Of a stretch of 64,000 nt of DNA, positions 47,564 through 57,362 are shown piece after piece. The stretch lies in contig NZ_CM001403.1 of NCBI RefSeq assembly GCF_000166195.2, positions 4,296,432 to 4,360,431 of the forward strand. The letters are read 5' to 3'. The notes under the pieces were generated by a model. The model ran no database searches, was not told where the DNA came from, and saw nothing but the letters and a program-made list of their open reading frames with translations. The first letter of the stretch is position 1. The number at the start of each line of letters is the position of its first letter. The stretch comes from Mucilaginibacter paludis DSM 18603. Its GTDB lineage: Bacteria; Bacteroidota; Bacteroidia; Sphingobacteriales; Sphingobacteriaceae. The position numbers and the translations under genes were made by a program.

Positions 47564-48574
47564 TTAAAATTTATCTTCAGTTGCTTTTCCGAGCTTCCCG
47601 TTCAATCCATCGTTTACAGCAACTACCAATTTCTTGTATTCTTTTTGTTTAGAACTGATGATACTGATTAACCGTAACTTGTTAAGAAATATGGATTTGT
47701 TTAATTTAAACAGAAAAGGGCTCTTTACGGAAGTTTTTGAATTAAAATAGACCATGTTTCGTACGCGGTAAAACATCCTGAAATTCCAAAGGTCTAAAAT
47801 AATTGAAGAGAAATTGCTGTACTTGTAGTCTGTGCCTTGTGAGGTTTCAATGTCGGCAATCCTTGCCCCCGGTATCAGCCAAATTTTACCGCCCGATTGC
47901 GTAACACGGTAAGTATAATCAGCATCGTCTATATATAAAAAATATTTCTCATCCGGATAGCCGATAATAGCAACCATGGCTTTAGGAAAAAAAAAACCCC
48001 CATAAGGAACAAAGGGCATTGTGGCCAATTTTTTGAATTCTTTAGGCTTGCCGAATTTATCTTTAAGTTTCCGTAGTTGAAAGTAGCCTAAACGAAAAAT
48101 TGAAAATCCCAGGATACTGTCCGGAATGAGAAAATAGTTGCCAGGCGAGTCGCCCTGTGCAATCCTCAAATCCGTATTTCTGTCTGGCCTTAAGCAATAC
48201 AGTGCTGTTTTATGCTGATCTCCGTTTAACTCGTTCCAGCTTTCCAGTAAAACATCAAGGCTCTTTTCATCAGGTAGGTTATCATCGTCCAACAGCCATA
48301 TAAAGTCGGTATCGGTATGCTGATAGGCATGGGCTATACCTATTTTATAACCTACAGCTGAGCCTGTATTATAGCCCTCGCCAACTAAAATTAAACGTTC
48401 ATCGGCTAACTCGGTTATCTTGGATTTTAAATCATATGACGAGCCGTTATCAACAATTACAATCCGGTATATCAAATCAAAACTTAATAACCTTTTAATC
48501 ACCTGGCTTAAAAACTCCCAACGCTCACCATAAGTAACAGTAACAACACTAACTTTGTATTTTGCTTTTGTCAT
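47564..48574 (-). CDS. Glycosyltransferase family 2
   Basis: The 336-aa protein starts KYKVSVVTVTYGERWEFLSQ and has FIWLLDDDNLPDEKSLDVLL (DDD donor-metal site). FVPYGGFFFPKAMVAIIGYP and FLYIDDADYTYRVTQSGGKI follow in the acceptor domain, as in rhamnosyl/galactofuranosyl-type GT2. The ATG at 48574 is preferred to the in-frame TTG at 48586. It is divergent from the flippase gene across 66 bp. Confidence 0.93.
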   Translation of the reverse strand: MTKAKYKVSVVTVTYGERWEFLSQVIKRLLSFDLIYRIVIVDNGSSYDLKSKITELADERLILVGEGYNTGSAVGYKIGIAHAYQHTDTDFIWLLDDDNLPDEKSLDVLLESWNELNGDQHKTALYCLRPDRNTDLRIAQGDSPGNYFLIPDSILGFSIFRLGYFQLRKLKDKFGKPKEFKKLATMPFVPYGGFFFPKAMVAIIGYPDEKYFLYIDDADYTYRVTQSGGKIWLIPGARIADIETSQGTDYKYSNFSSIILDLWNFRMFYRVRNMVYFNSKTSVKSPFLFKLNKSIFLNKLRLISIISSKQKEYKKLVVAVNDGLNGKLGKATEDKF

Positions 48575-48640
48575 GATTTTTGCCAAAAATATACTTTATT
48601 TTACAAACATTTAAATATCCGGCCCGATAGCCAAACTAAA

Positions 48641-50125
48641 ATGGGGATTATACAACAACAGACTTTAAAAGGTACTTTTTATTCATATTTAGGTGTTCTT
48701 ATTGGTTTTATCACAATTAGCGTTTTGCAGCCCCATGCTTTAACCACCGAGCAAGTGGGGCTTACTAGAATATTACTCTCTTTTTCTTTGTTATTCGCCC
48801 AGTTTGCAGCACTCGGTTTTAACGGAACAGCCCGATATTTTCCTTATTTCCGTGATAAGGAAAAAGAACATCACGGATATTTGTTTCTCTCTTGCCTGGT
48901 ATCCGGCGTTGGTATGCTTCTATTTGCCATAGGCGCTTACGTATTTAAGGATGAGGTGATAGGGTCGGACTCGAGTTCAGAAATACTCTTTAATAGGTAT
49001 TACTGGTGCCTGATTCCCCTTACTTTTTTTACTCTTTATTTTAACGTGTTTGAACTATATGCCCGTGTTTTATACAATGCAATCTCGGGGAAGATATTGA
49101 GGGAGTTTACCAAGCGGCTTTTTGTTTTAATTGCCGTCCTGGCAATTTATTTTAAGCTTGTTGATTTTCACACCTTTATAATCATTTGGTTATTTGCTAA
49201 TATCGTCCCAACTTTTATTATGTTATGGGTACTAATTCGTGATAAGCATTTCTTTTTTAAGCCTAATTTTAAATTTATCGATAAACCGCTGAGGAGCAAA
49301 CTGGTTAATATCTCCTTTTTCTTCATCCTGGCAGGCTCAGCATCTATATTGGTAGATAATATTGATGTTTATATTGTTAATTTGAAATTAGGTTTGAGTG
49401 ATACGGGTATTTACGCCATTGCATCGTATTTTGCCACTTTAATTTCGCTGCCAGCAAGGTCGTTGTATGGTATCAGTGGCGTTATTATTACCGATGCCTG
49501 GAAAGATAACGATCTTGATACGATCAAATCAATCTATAAAAAGAGCTGTATAACGCAAATAATAACTTCCCTGTTCCTGTTTATCATGATATGGGCCAAT
49601 ATCGATAACATTTTTCATTTGTTACCAGCTAAGTATGCTAGCGGGAGATACGTCATCTTTTTTATCGGGTTGGGATACTTAATTGATTCAGCAGCCGGGG
49701 TAAACAACGTCATCATTTCTGGCTCGAAGTATTTCAGGTTCGATTTTTACTCGTACCTGGTTTTGATTGTAATTGTAGTGATAAGCAACCTGATATTTAT
49801 ACCGTTGTATGGTATTACCGGGACAGCTATAGCCAGCGGTATGTCGCTATTGATTTTTAACCTGTTTAGGTTTGTATTTTTACTAATTGTATACAAAATG
49901 CAGCCCTTTACTATTCAAAGTGCTTACACTCTGTTAATGGGTGTGTCCATCTATTTCTTGTCTGTGTGGATAGTGCCTCATTTTGATAATTTTATTGTTG
50001 ACTTGCTGGTACGCAGTGCTTTTATTACCATCCTGTACGGTGGGTGTACGTATCTATTTAACCTGTCTGACGATATTACTTATCTGCTAAAAGGTTATGC
50101 TAATAAGCTGCTGCCCCCAAAATAA
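48641..50125 (+). CDS. Polysaccharide flippase (MATE/Wzx-like)
   Basis: The 494-aa protein has about 12-14 TM helices. The start GIIQQQTLKGTFYSYLGVLI and LTTEQVGLTRILLSFSLLFA, and the internal repeat of similar helices, are typical of polysaccharide/O-antigen flippases. It probably moves the lipid-linked glycan built by the divergent glycosyltransferase genes. It is monocistronic and ends before a bidirectional terminator. Confidence 0.9.
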   Translation: MGIIQQQTLKGTFYSYLGVLIGFITISVLQPHALTTEQVGLTRILLSFSLLFAQFAALGFNGTARYFPYFRDKEKEHHGYLFLSCLVSGVGMLLFAIGAYVFKDEVIGSDSSSEILFNRYYWCLIPLTFFTLYFNVFELYARVLYNAISGKILREFTKRLFVLIAVLAIYFKLVDFHTFIIIWLFANIVPTFIMLWVLIRDKHFFFKPNFKFIDKPLRSKLVNISFFFILAGSASILVDNIDVYIVNLKLGLSDTGIYAIASYFATLISLPARSLYGISGVIITDAWKDNDLDTIKSIYKKSCITQIITSLFLFIMIWANIDNIFHLLPAKYASGRYVIFFIGLGYLIDSAAGVNNVIISGSKYFRFDFYSYLVLIVIVVISNLIFIPLYGITGTAIASGMSLLIFNLFRFVFLLIVYKMQPFTIQSAYTLLMGVSIYFLSVWIVPHFDNFIVDLLVRSAFITILYGGCTYLFNLSDDITYLLKGYANKLLPPK

Positions 50126-50331
50126 GCAAGGCTATTTAAATTATAGGCTTTGTGCGATAGTAACGTGCAAAGAAGCACTCCTGTTGCGTTTTGAAAGGCA
50201 TGCATCTGGTAATCAAAAGAACGCGCTCCGTTGGACAGAATTATCTCATCAAAATATTGAATTTTTAATGTATCTGTCTCGGGTAAAGGGATAAGTATTA
50301 AGATAAAGTTGGCTATGATCAATTATTGGTA

Positions 50332-50369
50332 TAAAGGCGGCAATTGCTCATCATCAACTGCCGCCTTTA
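50332..50369. terminator. Bidirectional terminator between flippase and LamG gene
   Basis: TAAAGGCGGCA and TGCCGCCTTTA form a perfect 11-bp stem with a 16-nt loop. It lies between convergent genes. The right side ends in TTTAAT; no long T run is present on either side. Confidence 0.7.
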
Positions 50370-50403
50370 ATCATATACCTATGTCGGGGTTAATATTTAC
50401 AAC

Positions 50404-51837
50404 CTAATTTATTGTATTGTGCAGCTGCGTAATTGCGGTTGCATCAAGAGCTCTGTTATAAATTCTGATATCATCCATTGCGCCGTTAAAGAAGTATCCC
50501 GGACTTGAAATGATGGGATTGTCGCATCCAATATATAATGTGGCATTGTTGGTTGAAAGTGGTGATGCTATGGAGCTTGTGGTATTATTATAAACACCAT
50601 CTTTGTAAAGTTTTACCTCTTGGGTTGCTACAGTGTATACAGCTGTAACCATGTGCCATTGAGTTGTATCAAGTGCAACTGTGCTTGTTCCACCCCAACC
50701 AAACGTGCCCAGGGGCGATACTGTGTTAGCATAACCATTAATGGAAAAAGTGTAACCCGTATTACCGCCCGGCAATCGCTTATCAACAACCTCGGATCCA
50801 TATGAGGCGTTGTAATCATCAAGTTTAACCCATGCGTTAATAGTGAAGTCTGTACCGCTTAGCCGCAACGCAGTATTATCAGCTACAGAAATAAAACTGT
50901 TTGATCCATTAAAATGATAAGCGCTGTTAGCATTTCCGTTTCTGTCGGCAACCGGGGTTACATTGTGTAGCGTACCATTATTGTTATTGCCTGAGAAGTC
51001 ATTGGCATTGCCATCAAATGCCCAATAGGCAATTAGTCCAGTATTAACATTCGGTGCACCATATATATCACCAATTGTATTTGCATCAAGGGCTTTGCCG
51101 TAAATCCTGATGTCATCCATTGAGCCGTTAAAGAAATACCCCGGACTCGAAATTGTGGGATTGTCGCAGCCAATGTATAGCGTAGCGTTATTAGTTGAAA
51201 GTGGTGATGCCATAGAGCTTGTGGTGTTATTATAAACACCATCTTTGTAAAGTTTTATCTCTTGGCTTGATGCCGTGTATACAACCGTAATCATATGCCA
51301 TTGAGCTGTATCAATCGCAACTGTGCTTGTTGCGCCTCCGCCCCAACCAAATGTGCCTAAAGGCGATACTGTATTAGCATAACCGTTAATGGAAAAAGTG
51401 TAGCCTGTATTACCACCCGGAAGCCGCTTATCAACCACCTCGGATCCAAAAGATGAATTGTAAGTGTCAAGTTTAACCCATGCGTTAATGGTGAAGTCGG
51501 TGCCGTTTAAGCGTAGTGCGGCATTATCAGCTACAGAAATATAGCTTGTTGATCCATTAAAATGATAAGCACTATTGGCATTTCCAAATCTATCGGCAAC
51601 GGATGTTACGTTATACGTAGTTCCGTTGTGGCCGTTGCCCGAAACATCCGATGCATTGCCGTCTAATGGCCAATAGGCTATTAACCCGTTGGTAAGGCTT
51701 TGGGTTGTTAAGGTATTAGACTTGGTTCCGTCAGCCGAAGTAGAAGGATTTAGTTTAGCCGGTTTTTGGCAAGCTGTGAAAGCGGTAGCCAGAATGGCAA
51801 TCGCCCATAAAGTAATGGGTTTGTTTTGTTTTTTCAT
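50404..51837 (-). CDS. Lipoprotein with two nearly identical LamG domains
   Basis: The 477-aa protein has a lipoprotein signal peptide (lipobox TAFTAC). A short Ser/Thr linker is followed by two Concanavalin-like LamG_3 domains (about 53-255 and 263-470). Both have LIAYWPLDGNASDVSGNGHN or LIAYWAFDGNANDFSGNNNN, then ADRFGNANSAYHFNGSTSYI-like, VVDKRLPGGNTGYTFSINGY and DDIRIYGKALDANTI-like segments. The domains are almost identical in protein and DNA, so the duplication is recent or kept alike by gene conversion. It probably binds carbohydrate at the cell surface. Confidence 0.92.
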   Translation of the reverse strand: MKKQNKPITLWAIAILATAFTACQKPAKLNPSTSADGTKSNTLTTQSLTNGLIAYWPLDGNASDVSGNGHNGTTYNVTSVADRFGNANSAYHFNGSTSYISVADNAALRLNGTDFTINAWVKLDTYNSSFGSEVVDKRLPGGNTGYTFSINGYANTVSPLGTFGWGGGATSTVAIDTAQWHMITVVYTASSQEIKLYKDGVYNNTTSSMASPLSTNNATLYIGCDNPTISSPGYFFNGSMDDIRIYGKALDANTIGDIYGAPNVNTGLIAYWAFDGNANDFSGNNNNGTLHNVTPVADRNGNANSAYHFNGSNSFISVADNTALRLSGTDFTINAWVKLDDYNASYGSEVVDKRLPGGNTGYTFSINGYANTVSPLGTFGWGGTSTVALDTTQWHMVTAVYTVATQEVKLYKDGVYNNTTSSIASPLSTNNATLYIGCDNPIISSPGYFFNGAMDDIRIYNRALDATAITQLHNTIN

Positions 51838-52375
51838 TTGGTAAAAGGTTAAGTTTTTAGATATTGATGTAAAGCTATTTCTTTTATTGTTCTATATTTT
51901 TAGTTGTTTTTAAATAATGACATATTGGTATGAATTTAAAATTACCTATGTTTAGATATTGATAATTTGTTTTTTTACTATAACTTTATGTGTTAATCAA
52001 TTGATGTATAATCAATTGTTTGCGGAAAAGCGCTTGGGGTTAAATGGGGTGCTTTTATTGATTATTAACAATTTTTTATAATAATAATTGTTATAATATA
52101 TTGATGCCGTATGCCGGGATGCCGCATCTATATATCAAGCCTAACTCCATCCCAAATTGCATTAGCTTGGTGCCCTGTCAACGATAAAATGTTGTGAAGC
52201 CTAAACTTTAGCTTTATGATGCGGTTAGAATCGTAAAATGGAAAGTGCTACACTCATCCAGAAAGAGATGACAACGAAGCTGTGGCAACTAAGATAGAGC
52301 CATACAAACCCATTACCGCTACTTAATAATTTGCATTGGTCGGGGGCTCTTGGTTTTTAGCTGAGTTTTATTTCA
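51838..52375. other. AT-rich intergenic region
   Basis: No gene is supported. TAACAATT at 52066 pairs with AATTGTTA at 52086 in a weak AT-rich hairpin. Two short ATCAATTG words lie near 52000. The longest ORF is under 60 codons. Confidence 0.5.
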
Positions 52376-53146
52376 TCAAGCCACTATAGTAACATTTACG
52401 CCTTTATCCTCCAGTATCTTAACGGTAGCTGCGGCTATACCGCCATCGGTTATAATATGCTGCACATGTTCCAGTCCGCATATTTTACCCAATCCGCGGC
52501 GGCCAAATTTCGAGCTGTCGGCCAGTACAACTGTGATCTGCGCGGCATCGATCATTTTCTGATTTAGGCGTGCCTCCATCAGGTTTGTGGTGGTAAGCCC
52601 GGTTTCCAGGTCAATCCCATCCACACCCAAAAAAAGTATACTACACGATACGTCGTTTAAAATCTGCTCGGCATACGGGCCCATAACCGACGATGAGCTC
52701 GGCCTTATTTGGCCGCCAAGCTGCAGTACCTCTACATGCTGACGGTGCGAGAGTTCGAGCGCTACGTTTAATGCCGAAGTAATTACGGTAAGGTGATGAA
52801 TTTTCGGGTGGATGGCCCTGGCCAGCGCCAGCATGGTGGTGCCGGATGCGATGATGATCGAATCGTTATCGCCTATCATTTTTGCCGCAGCTTGGGCAAT
52901 CAGTTGTTTTTCGCTGGCATGCAATTGTTCTTTCTCTTCAACCGGCTGATCGCTGATATACGGATTGGTTTTTGATCCGCCGCCATGCGTACGGAAAAGT
53001 AGTTTTTTATCCTCAAGTAATTTTAAATCCTTGCGAATGGTAACGTGCGAAACTTTCATTTCGTCACTCAGTTCCTGCACATTCACATAGCCTGCTTCAT
53101 TTAGCTTTTTTAAAATGTGCTGATGTCTTTCGGTTATACTTCTCAT
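52376..53146 (-). CDS. glpR: DeoR/GlpR family transcriptional regulator
   Basis: The 256-aa protein has an N-terminal DeoR winged HTH (ERHQHILKKLNEAGYVNVQE and LSDEMKVSHVTIRKDLKLLE) and a C-terminal DeoRC sugar-phosphate sensor domain with IIASGTTMLALARAI, FLGVDGIDLETGLTT and VLADSSKFGRRG. It is divergent from the glpD-glpK-glpF genes, so it is likely the glycerol repressor responding to glycerol-3-phosphate. The symbol rests on that context. The ATG at 53146 is preferred to a TTG at 53158. Confidence 0.9.
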   Translation of the reverse strand: MRSITERHQHILKKLNEAGYVNVQELSDEMKVSHVTIRKDLKLLEDKKLLFRTHGGGSKTNPYISDQPVEEKEQLHASEKQLIAQAAAKMIGDNDSIIIASGTTMLALARAIHPKIHHLTVITSALNVALELSHRQHVEVLQLGGQIRPSSSSVMGPYAEQILNDVSCSILFLGVDGIDLETGLTTTNLMEARLNQKMIDAAQITVVLADSSKFGRRGLGKICGLEHVQHIITDGGIAAATVKILEDKGVNVTIVA

Positions 53147-53358
53147 ATGCTGATGCAAAACGGTTTACTGTGGAGTCAAAAGTACCAATAAAGCAAAATT
53201 TTTCGGCTGATTTTTTAAATAGGTATATCAACGAAATTAAAAAATGGTTTCAGTTGCTTGCTTATTTGTTACGTTGACTTTGTTTTTATTAAAATAATGA
53301 AATAAAATGAATGTTACAATGAATATCTGATAAAAATCACTTTTAGTTAGTTTCGATA

Positions 53359-53389
53359 TTGTTTCGTTATATTTCGTTTTGTAATTTTG
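53359..53389 (+). promoter_or_regulatory. Promoter of the glpD operon
   Basis: TTG at 53359-53361 and TAATTTTG at 53382-53389 are separated by exactly 20 bp, matching the Bacteroidota consensus. Transcription would start near 53395, about 45 bp before the glpD ATG. Confidence 0.75.
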
Positions 53390-53405
53390 ATTAACAAAGC
53401 GAAAC
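53371..53405. promoter_or_regulatory. Candidate GlpR operator
   Basis: ATTTCGTTTTGTA and AACAAAGCGAAAC form an imperfect inverted repeat (10 of 13 positions paired). Two further TTTCG words are at 53351 and 53362. The repeats cover the -7 element and start site of glpD, which fits repression by the divergent DeoR-type protein. Confidence 0.6.
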
Positions 53406-53440
53406 AAATTTATATGTTAAGCTAAATATTTGAAAAGATC

Positions 53441-55033
53441 ATGACAACAATCGAAAGAAATAAAATAGTAACTGCATTAGTCGACCCGGATAAAGTGTGG
53501 GATATCATTGTGATAGGCGGTGGCGCTACCGGACTGGGTACCGCCGTTGATGCGGCCTCACGCGGATATCAAACCCTGTTGCTTGAACAGGCCGATTTTG
53601 CAAAGGGTACCTCAAGCCGCAGTACCAAGCTGGTGCATGGCGGTGTACGTTACCTGGCGCAGGGCGATATTGCATTGGTTAGGGAAGCTTTATACGAGAG
53701 AGGCCTGCTTCTGAAAAACGCGGCCCATTTGGTAAAAAACGAATCGTTTATTATCCCTAATTACGAGTGGTGGGGTGGAGCGTTCTATACCATAGGCTTA
53801 ACCATGTACGATTTGCTGGCCGGCAAATTAGGTTTTGGCCGCGCCAAACATATCTCAAAAAAACAGGTGATCAGCAAACTGGCTACTATTCAGCAAAAAA
53901 GCTTGTATGGAGGCGTAGTTTACCACGATGGGCAGTTTGATGATGCCCGTTTGGCCATAAACCTGGCCCAAACCGCTTTAGAGCAGGGTGCAACGGTACT
54001 TAACTATTTTAAAGTATCTAAACTTTTAAAAAGCGTTAAGGATAAAATTACCGGAGTTACTGCAACTGATATAGAAACCGGGGTAAGCTACGCCATCAAA
54101 GGCAAAACTGTAATTAACGCTACAGGGGTTTTTGTTGATGATATTTTAAACATGGATAAACCCGAAAGAAAGCCCATGGTTAAGCCCAGCCAGGGTGTGC
54201 ACATTGTGCTCGACAGATCGTTTATGCCGGGCGAAGATGCCTTAATGATTCCTAAAACGGATGATGGCCGTGTACTTTTTGCTGTGCCATGGCATGATAA
54301 GCTGGTGGTAGGTACTACCGATACGCCTATTGATGAGCATAGCCTTGAACCAAAGGCTTTGCCCGAAGAAATTGATTTTATTATGCGTACCGCTGCCAAA
54401 TATTTAACCAAAGCGCCTACCCGTAAAGATGTGCTCAGTGTATTTGCGGGCCTGCGCCCGCTGGCTGCTCCGGAAAGCGGATCCTCAAAAACCAAAGAGA
54501 TCTCCCGCAGCCATAAACTGATTGTTTCTGATTCTGGTTTGGTTACCATAACTGGCGGCAAATGGACCACCTACCGCCGCATGGGCGAGGATACCGTTGA
54601 TAAAGCTATTGCGGTTGGCGGTTTAAGCCCCCGGGCAACCAAAACCAAAACATTGCAGATACACGGCAGCAAAACTGATGTTGACCGCAACAACCACCTG
54701 TATGTTTACGGTAGTGATGAGGCTGCATTACTTGCTTTAGCCAACGAAAACCCCGAATGGAAACAGAAGCTGCACCCCCGCATGCCATACATCAAGGCCG
54801 AAGTAATTTGGGGCGTAAGATATGAAATGGCCCGCAACGTGGAGGATATTTTAGCCAGAAGAGTGCGTGCCCTGTTTTTAGATGCCCGCGCGGCTATTGA
54901 CATGGCACCGCTGATTGCTGATTTGATGGCGCCTGAATTAAATAAAGACGATACCTGGAAAAAAGAACAGGTAAACAGTTTTATTAAAATGGCGCAAACC
55001 TATTTGTTAGAGCCATACCAACCAACAACCTGA
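53441..55033 (+). CDS. glpD: Aerobic glycerol-3-phosphate dehydrogenase
   Basis: The 530-aa FAD enzyme has DIIVIGGGATGLGTAVDAAS (FAD Rossmann motif), LLLEQADFAKGTSSRSTKLV, HGGVRYLAQGDIALVREALY and the C-terminal TITGGKWTTYRRMGEDTVD. It oxidises glycerol-3-phosphate to dihydroxyacetone phosphate and passes electrons to the respiratory quinone pool. It is the first gene of the glpD-glpK-glpF-OMP unit. Confidence 0.96.
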   Translation: MTTIERNKIVTALVDPDKVWDIIVIGGGATGLGTAVDAASRGYQTLLLEQADFAKGTSSRSTKLVHGGVRYLAQGDIALVREALYERGLLLKNAAHLVKNESFIIPNYEWWGGAFYTIGLTMYDLLAGKLGFGRAKHISKKQVISKLATIQQKSLYGGVVYHDGQFDDARLAINLAQTALEQGATVLNYFKVSKLLKSVKDKITGVTATDIETGVSYAIKGKTVINATGVFVDDILNMDKPERKPMVKPSQGVHIVLDRSFMPGEDALMIPKTDDGRVLFAVPWHDKLVVGTTDTPIDEHSLEPKALPEEIDFIMRTAAKYLTKAPTRKDVLSVFAGLRPLAAPESGSSKTKEISRSHKLIVSDSGLVTITGGKWTTYRRMGEDTVDKAIAVGGLSPRATKTKTLQIHGSKTDVDRNNHLYVYGSDEAALLALANENPEWKQKLHPRMPYIKAEVIWGVRYEMARNVEDILARRVRALFLDARAAIDMAPLIADLMAPELNKDDTWKKEQVNSFIKMAQTYLLEPYQPTT

Positions 55034-55075
55034 ACTAAACCTATTATATAAAACACACTAATAAACGTTAAAATT

Positions 55076-56590
55076 ATGGAAGAGTACATTTTAGCCCTCG
55101 ATCAGGGCACTACGAGCAGCCGTGCTATTGTATTTGATCATACCGGGAAAATAAGATCTGTTGCTCAAAAGGAATTTACACAGATTTTTCCGCAATCCGG
55201 ATGGGTGGAACACGATCCGAACGAGATCTGGTCAACCCAGGCTGGGGTAGCGGCCGAAGCTACTGTTAAGATGGGAATTAACGGTACCAATATCAAAGCC
55301 ATAGGCATCACCAATCAGCGCGAAACAACAATAGTTTGGGACAGAGCCACCGGCGAGCCGGTTTACAATGCCATTGTTTGGCAAGACAGGCGAACCGCAG
55401 CCTTTTGCGATGAATTGAAGAAAGATGGAAAAGAAGATTTGATCCGCTCAAAAACCGGGCTGGTGATTGATTCTTATTTCTCGGGTACCAAAATCAAATG
55501 GATACTGGACAATGTAGAAGGCGCACGTGCAAGGGCCGAAGCAGGGGAACTGGCGTTTGGCACCGTGGATAGCTGGTTGGTTTGGAAATTTACCCGTGGC
55601 CATGTACATGTTACCGATATTACCAACGCCAGCCGTACCATGCTTTTTAATATCCGTACCCAGCAATGGGACGATGAATTATTGGCCCTGCTGGATGTTC
55701 CGAAAAGTATGCTGCCCGAAGTAAAGCAATCAAGTGAAATATACGGCGAAACAGCCACCACTATATTTGCCTCAAAAATACCTATCGCAGGCATAGCCGG
55801 CGATCAATCGGCCGCACTTTTTGGCCAGATGTGTATTGAAAAGGCCATGGTTAAAAATACCTACGGTACAGGCTGTTTTATGCTGATGAACATCGGCGAC
55901 GAGTTTATCGAATCAAAAAACAATTTATTGACCACTGTTGCCTGGAAAATAAACGGAAAGATTCAGTACGCTTTTGAGGGAAGCATATTTATTGGAGGCG
56001 CTGTGGTGCAATGGCTACGTGATGGTTTGGGGATTATCAAATCATCATCGGAAGTTGAAGATTTGGCATTAAGCGTGCCAGATACGCAAGGGGTTTATTT
56101 TGTGCCGGCTTTTGCGGGCCTGGGTGCCCCTTACTGGAAGCCCGATGTACGTGGTACCATTGTAGGTTTAAGCCGCGGTACCACCTCGGGCCATATCGCC
56201 CGCGCGGCAACAGAATCTATCGCTTACCAAACCATGGATGTTTTAAAAGCCATGGAAGCAGATTCGGGTATGGAAATTAAAGAGTTAAGGGTTGATGGCG
56301 GTGCTACAGCTAACGATCTGTTGATGCAGTTTCAATCCAATATACTAAATTGTAAAGTAATACGGCCCACCATTGTTGAAACAACAGCTCTGGGTGCCGC
56401 TTACCTGGCCGGACTGGCCGTTGGATTCTGGAAAAATGTGGAGGAGATACAGCAGCTTTGGAAAACAGAAAAGGAATTTGTTCCGAAGGATGATCTTTCA
56501 AACATTAAAAAGGGGATACACGGATGGAAAAAGGCCATCCATGCTGCCCAAAGCTGGACCGACGACGTTCCGGAAGATGACCTGGTTTAA
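55076..56590 (+). CDS. glpK: Glycerol kinase
   Basis: The 504-aa protein has the FGGY kinase signatures: [76 protein letters not shown] and [20 protein letters not shown]. It phosphorylates glycerol with ATP and supplies the substrate of GlpD. The gene lies 42 bp after glpD. Confidence 0.97.
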   Translation: MEEYILALDQGTTSSRAIVFDHTGKIRSVAQKEFTQIFPQSGWVEHDPNEIWSTQAGVAAEATVKMGINGTNIKAIGITNQRETTIVWDRATGEPVYNAIVWQDRRTAAFCDELKKDGKEDLIRSKTGLVIDSYFSGTKIKWILDNVEGARARAEAGELAFGTVDSWLVWKFTRGHVHVTDITNASRTMLFNIRTQQWDDELLALLDVPKSMLPEVKQSSEIYGETATTIFASKIPIAGIAGDQSAALFGQMCIEKAMVKNTYGTGCFMLMNIGDEFIESKNNLLTTVAWKINGKIQYAFEGSIFIGGAVVQWLRDGLGIIKSSSEVEDLALSVPDTQGVYFVPAFAGLGAPYWKPDVRGTIVGLSRGTTSGHIARAATESIAYQTMDVLKAMEADSGMEIKELRVDGGATANDLLMQFQSNILNCKVIRPTIVETTALGAAYLAGLAVGFWKNVEEIQQLWKTEKEFVPKDDLSNIKKGIHGWKKAIHAAQSWTDDVPEDDLV

Positions 56591-56613
56591 TTTCCACTTT
56601 TAATTTTATTAAC

Positions 56614-57345
56614 ATGACTCCATTTATTGCAGAGTTGATTGGCACCATGCTAATGATACTCTTAGGCGATGGCGTAGTAGCCAACGTGGTTTTGAATGAT
56701 ACCAAAGGGAATAACAGCGGCTGGATGGTGATTACCACCGCCTGGGGTTTGGCCGTTTTTGTAGGAGTAACCGTTGCCGGCCCTTACAGCGGTGCGCACT
56801 TAAACCCAGCCATTACCATAGGGCTGGCCATTGCAGGCAAGTTTGCCTGGGCACAAGTAATACCGTATATTATAGCCCAGTTTTTGGGCGCTTTTCTGGG
56901 TGCGTTTTTGGTATGGGTAATGTATTACGATCATTTTAAACGTACTAATAACCCGGCTTCTATTTTAGCCGTTTTTTGTACAGGGCCCGCAGTTCGCAAT
57001 TATGTATCAAACATAGCCAGCGAAATTATAGGTGCCTTTGTACTGATATTTACCGTTTTTTACATTACCGGTGCCGAGATAACGCCAACCAAAACCGCCA
57101 TAGGCCTGGGTTCGGTTGGGGCCTTGCCGGTAGCTTTGCTGGTATGGGTAATAGGTTTATCATTAGGTGGTACAACAGGTTATGCCATCAACCCCGCCCG
57201 TGATTTAGGGCCGCGCATTATCCATGCCCTTTTACCGATGAAAAACAAAGGTAGCAGCGACTGGGCCTACTCGTGGATCCCCATTCTGGGGCCGCTTGTT
57301 GGGGTAACACTTGCAGCTTTACTTTATCTCCAGATCCATATTTAA
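56614..57345 (+). CDS. glpF: Glycerol uptake facilitator (aquaglyceroporin)
   Basis: The 243-aa MIP protein has six TM helices and both NPA motifs: SGAHLNPAITIGLAIAG and GYAINPARDLGPRI. The residue after the second motif is RD, typical of glycerol facilitators rather than water-only channels. It moves glycerol across the inner membrane. It follows glpK by 23 bp. Confidence 0.96.
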   Translation: MTPFIAELIGTMLMILLGDGVVANVVLNDTKGNNSGWMVITTAWGLAVFVGVTVAGPYSGAHLNPAITIGLAIAGKFAWAQVIPYIIAQFLGAFLGAFLVWVMYYDHFKRTNNPASILAVFCTGPAVRNYVSNIASEIIGAFVLIFTVFYITGAEITPTKTAIGLGSVGALPVALLVWVIGLSLGGTTGYAINPARDLGPRIIHALLPMKNKGSSDWAYSWIPILGPLVGVTLAALLYLQIHI

Positions 57346-57362
57346 CTAAATAGAAAAATAGC

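Noticed and set aside
50097-50294. 65-aa plus-strand ORF after the flippase
   Set aside because: It overlaps the flippase end and an opposite ORF, with no family features or conserved start.
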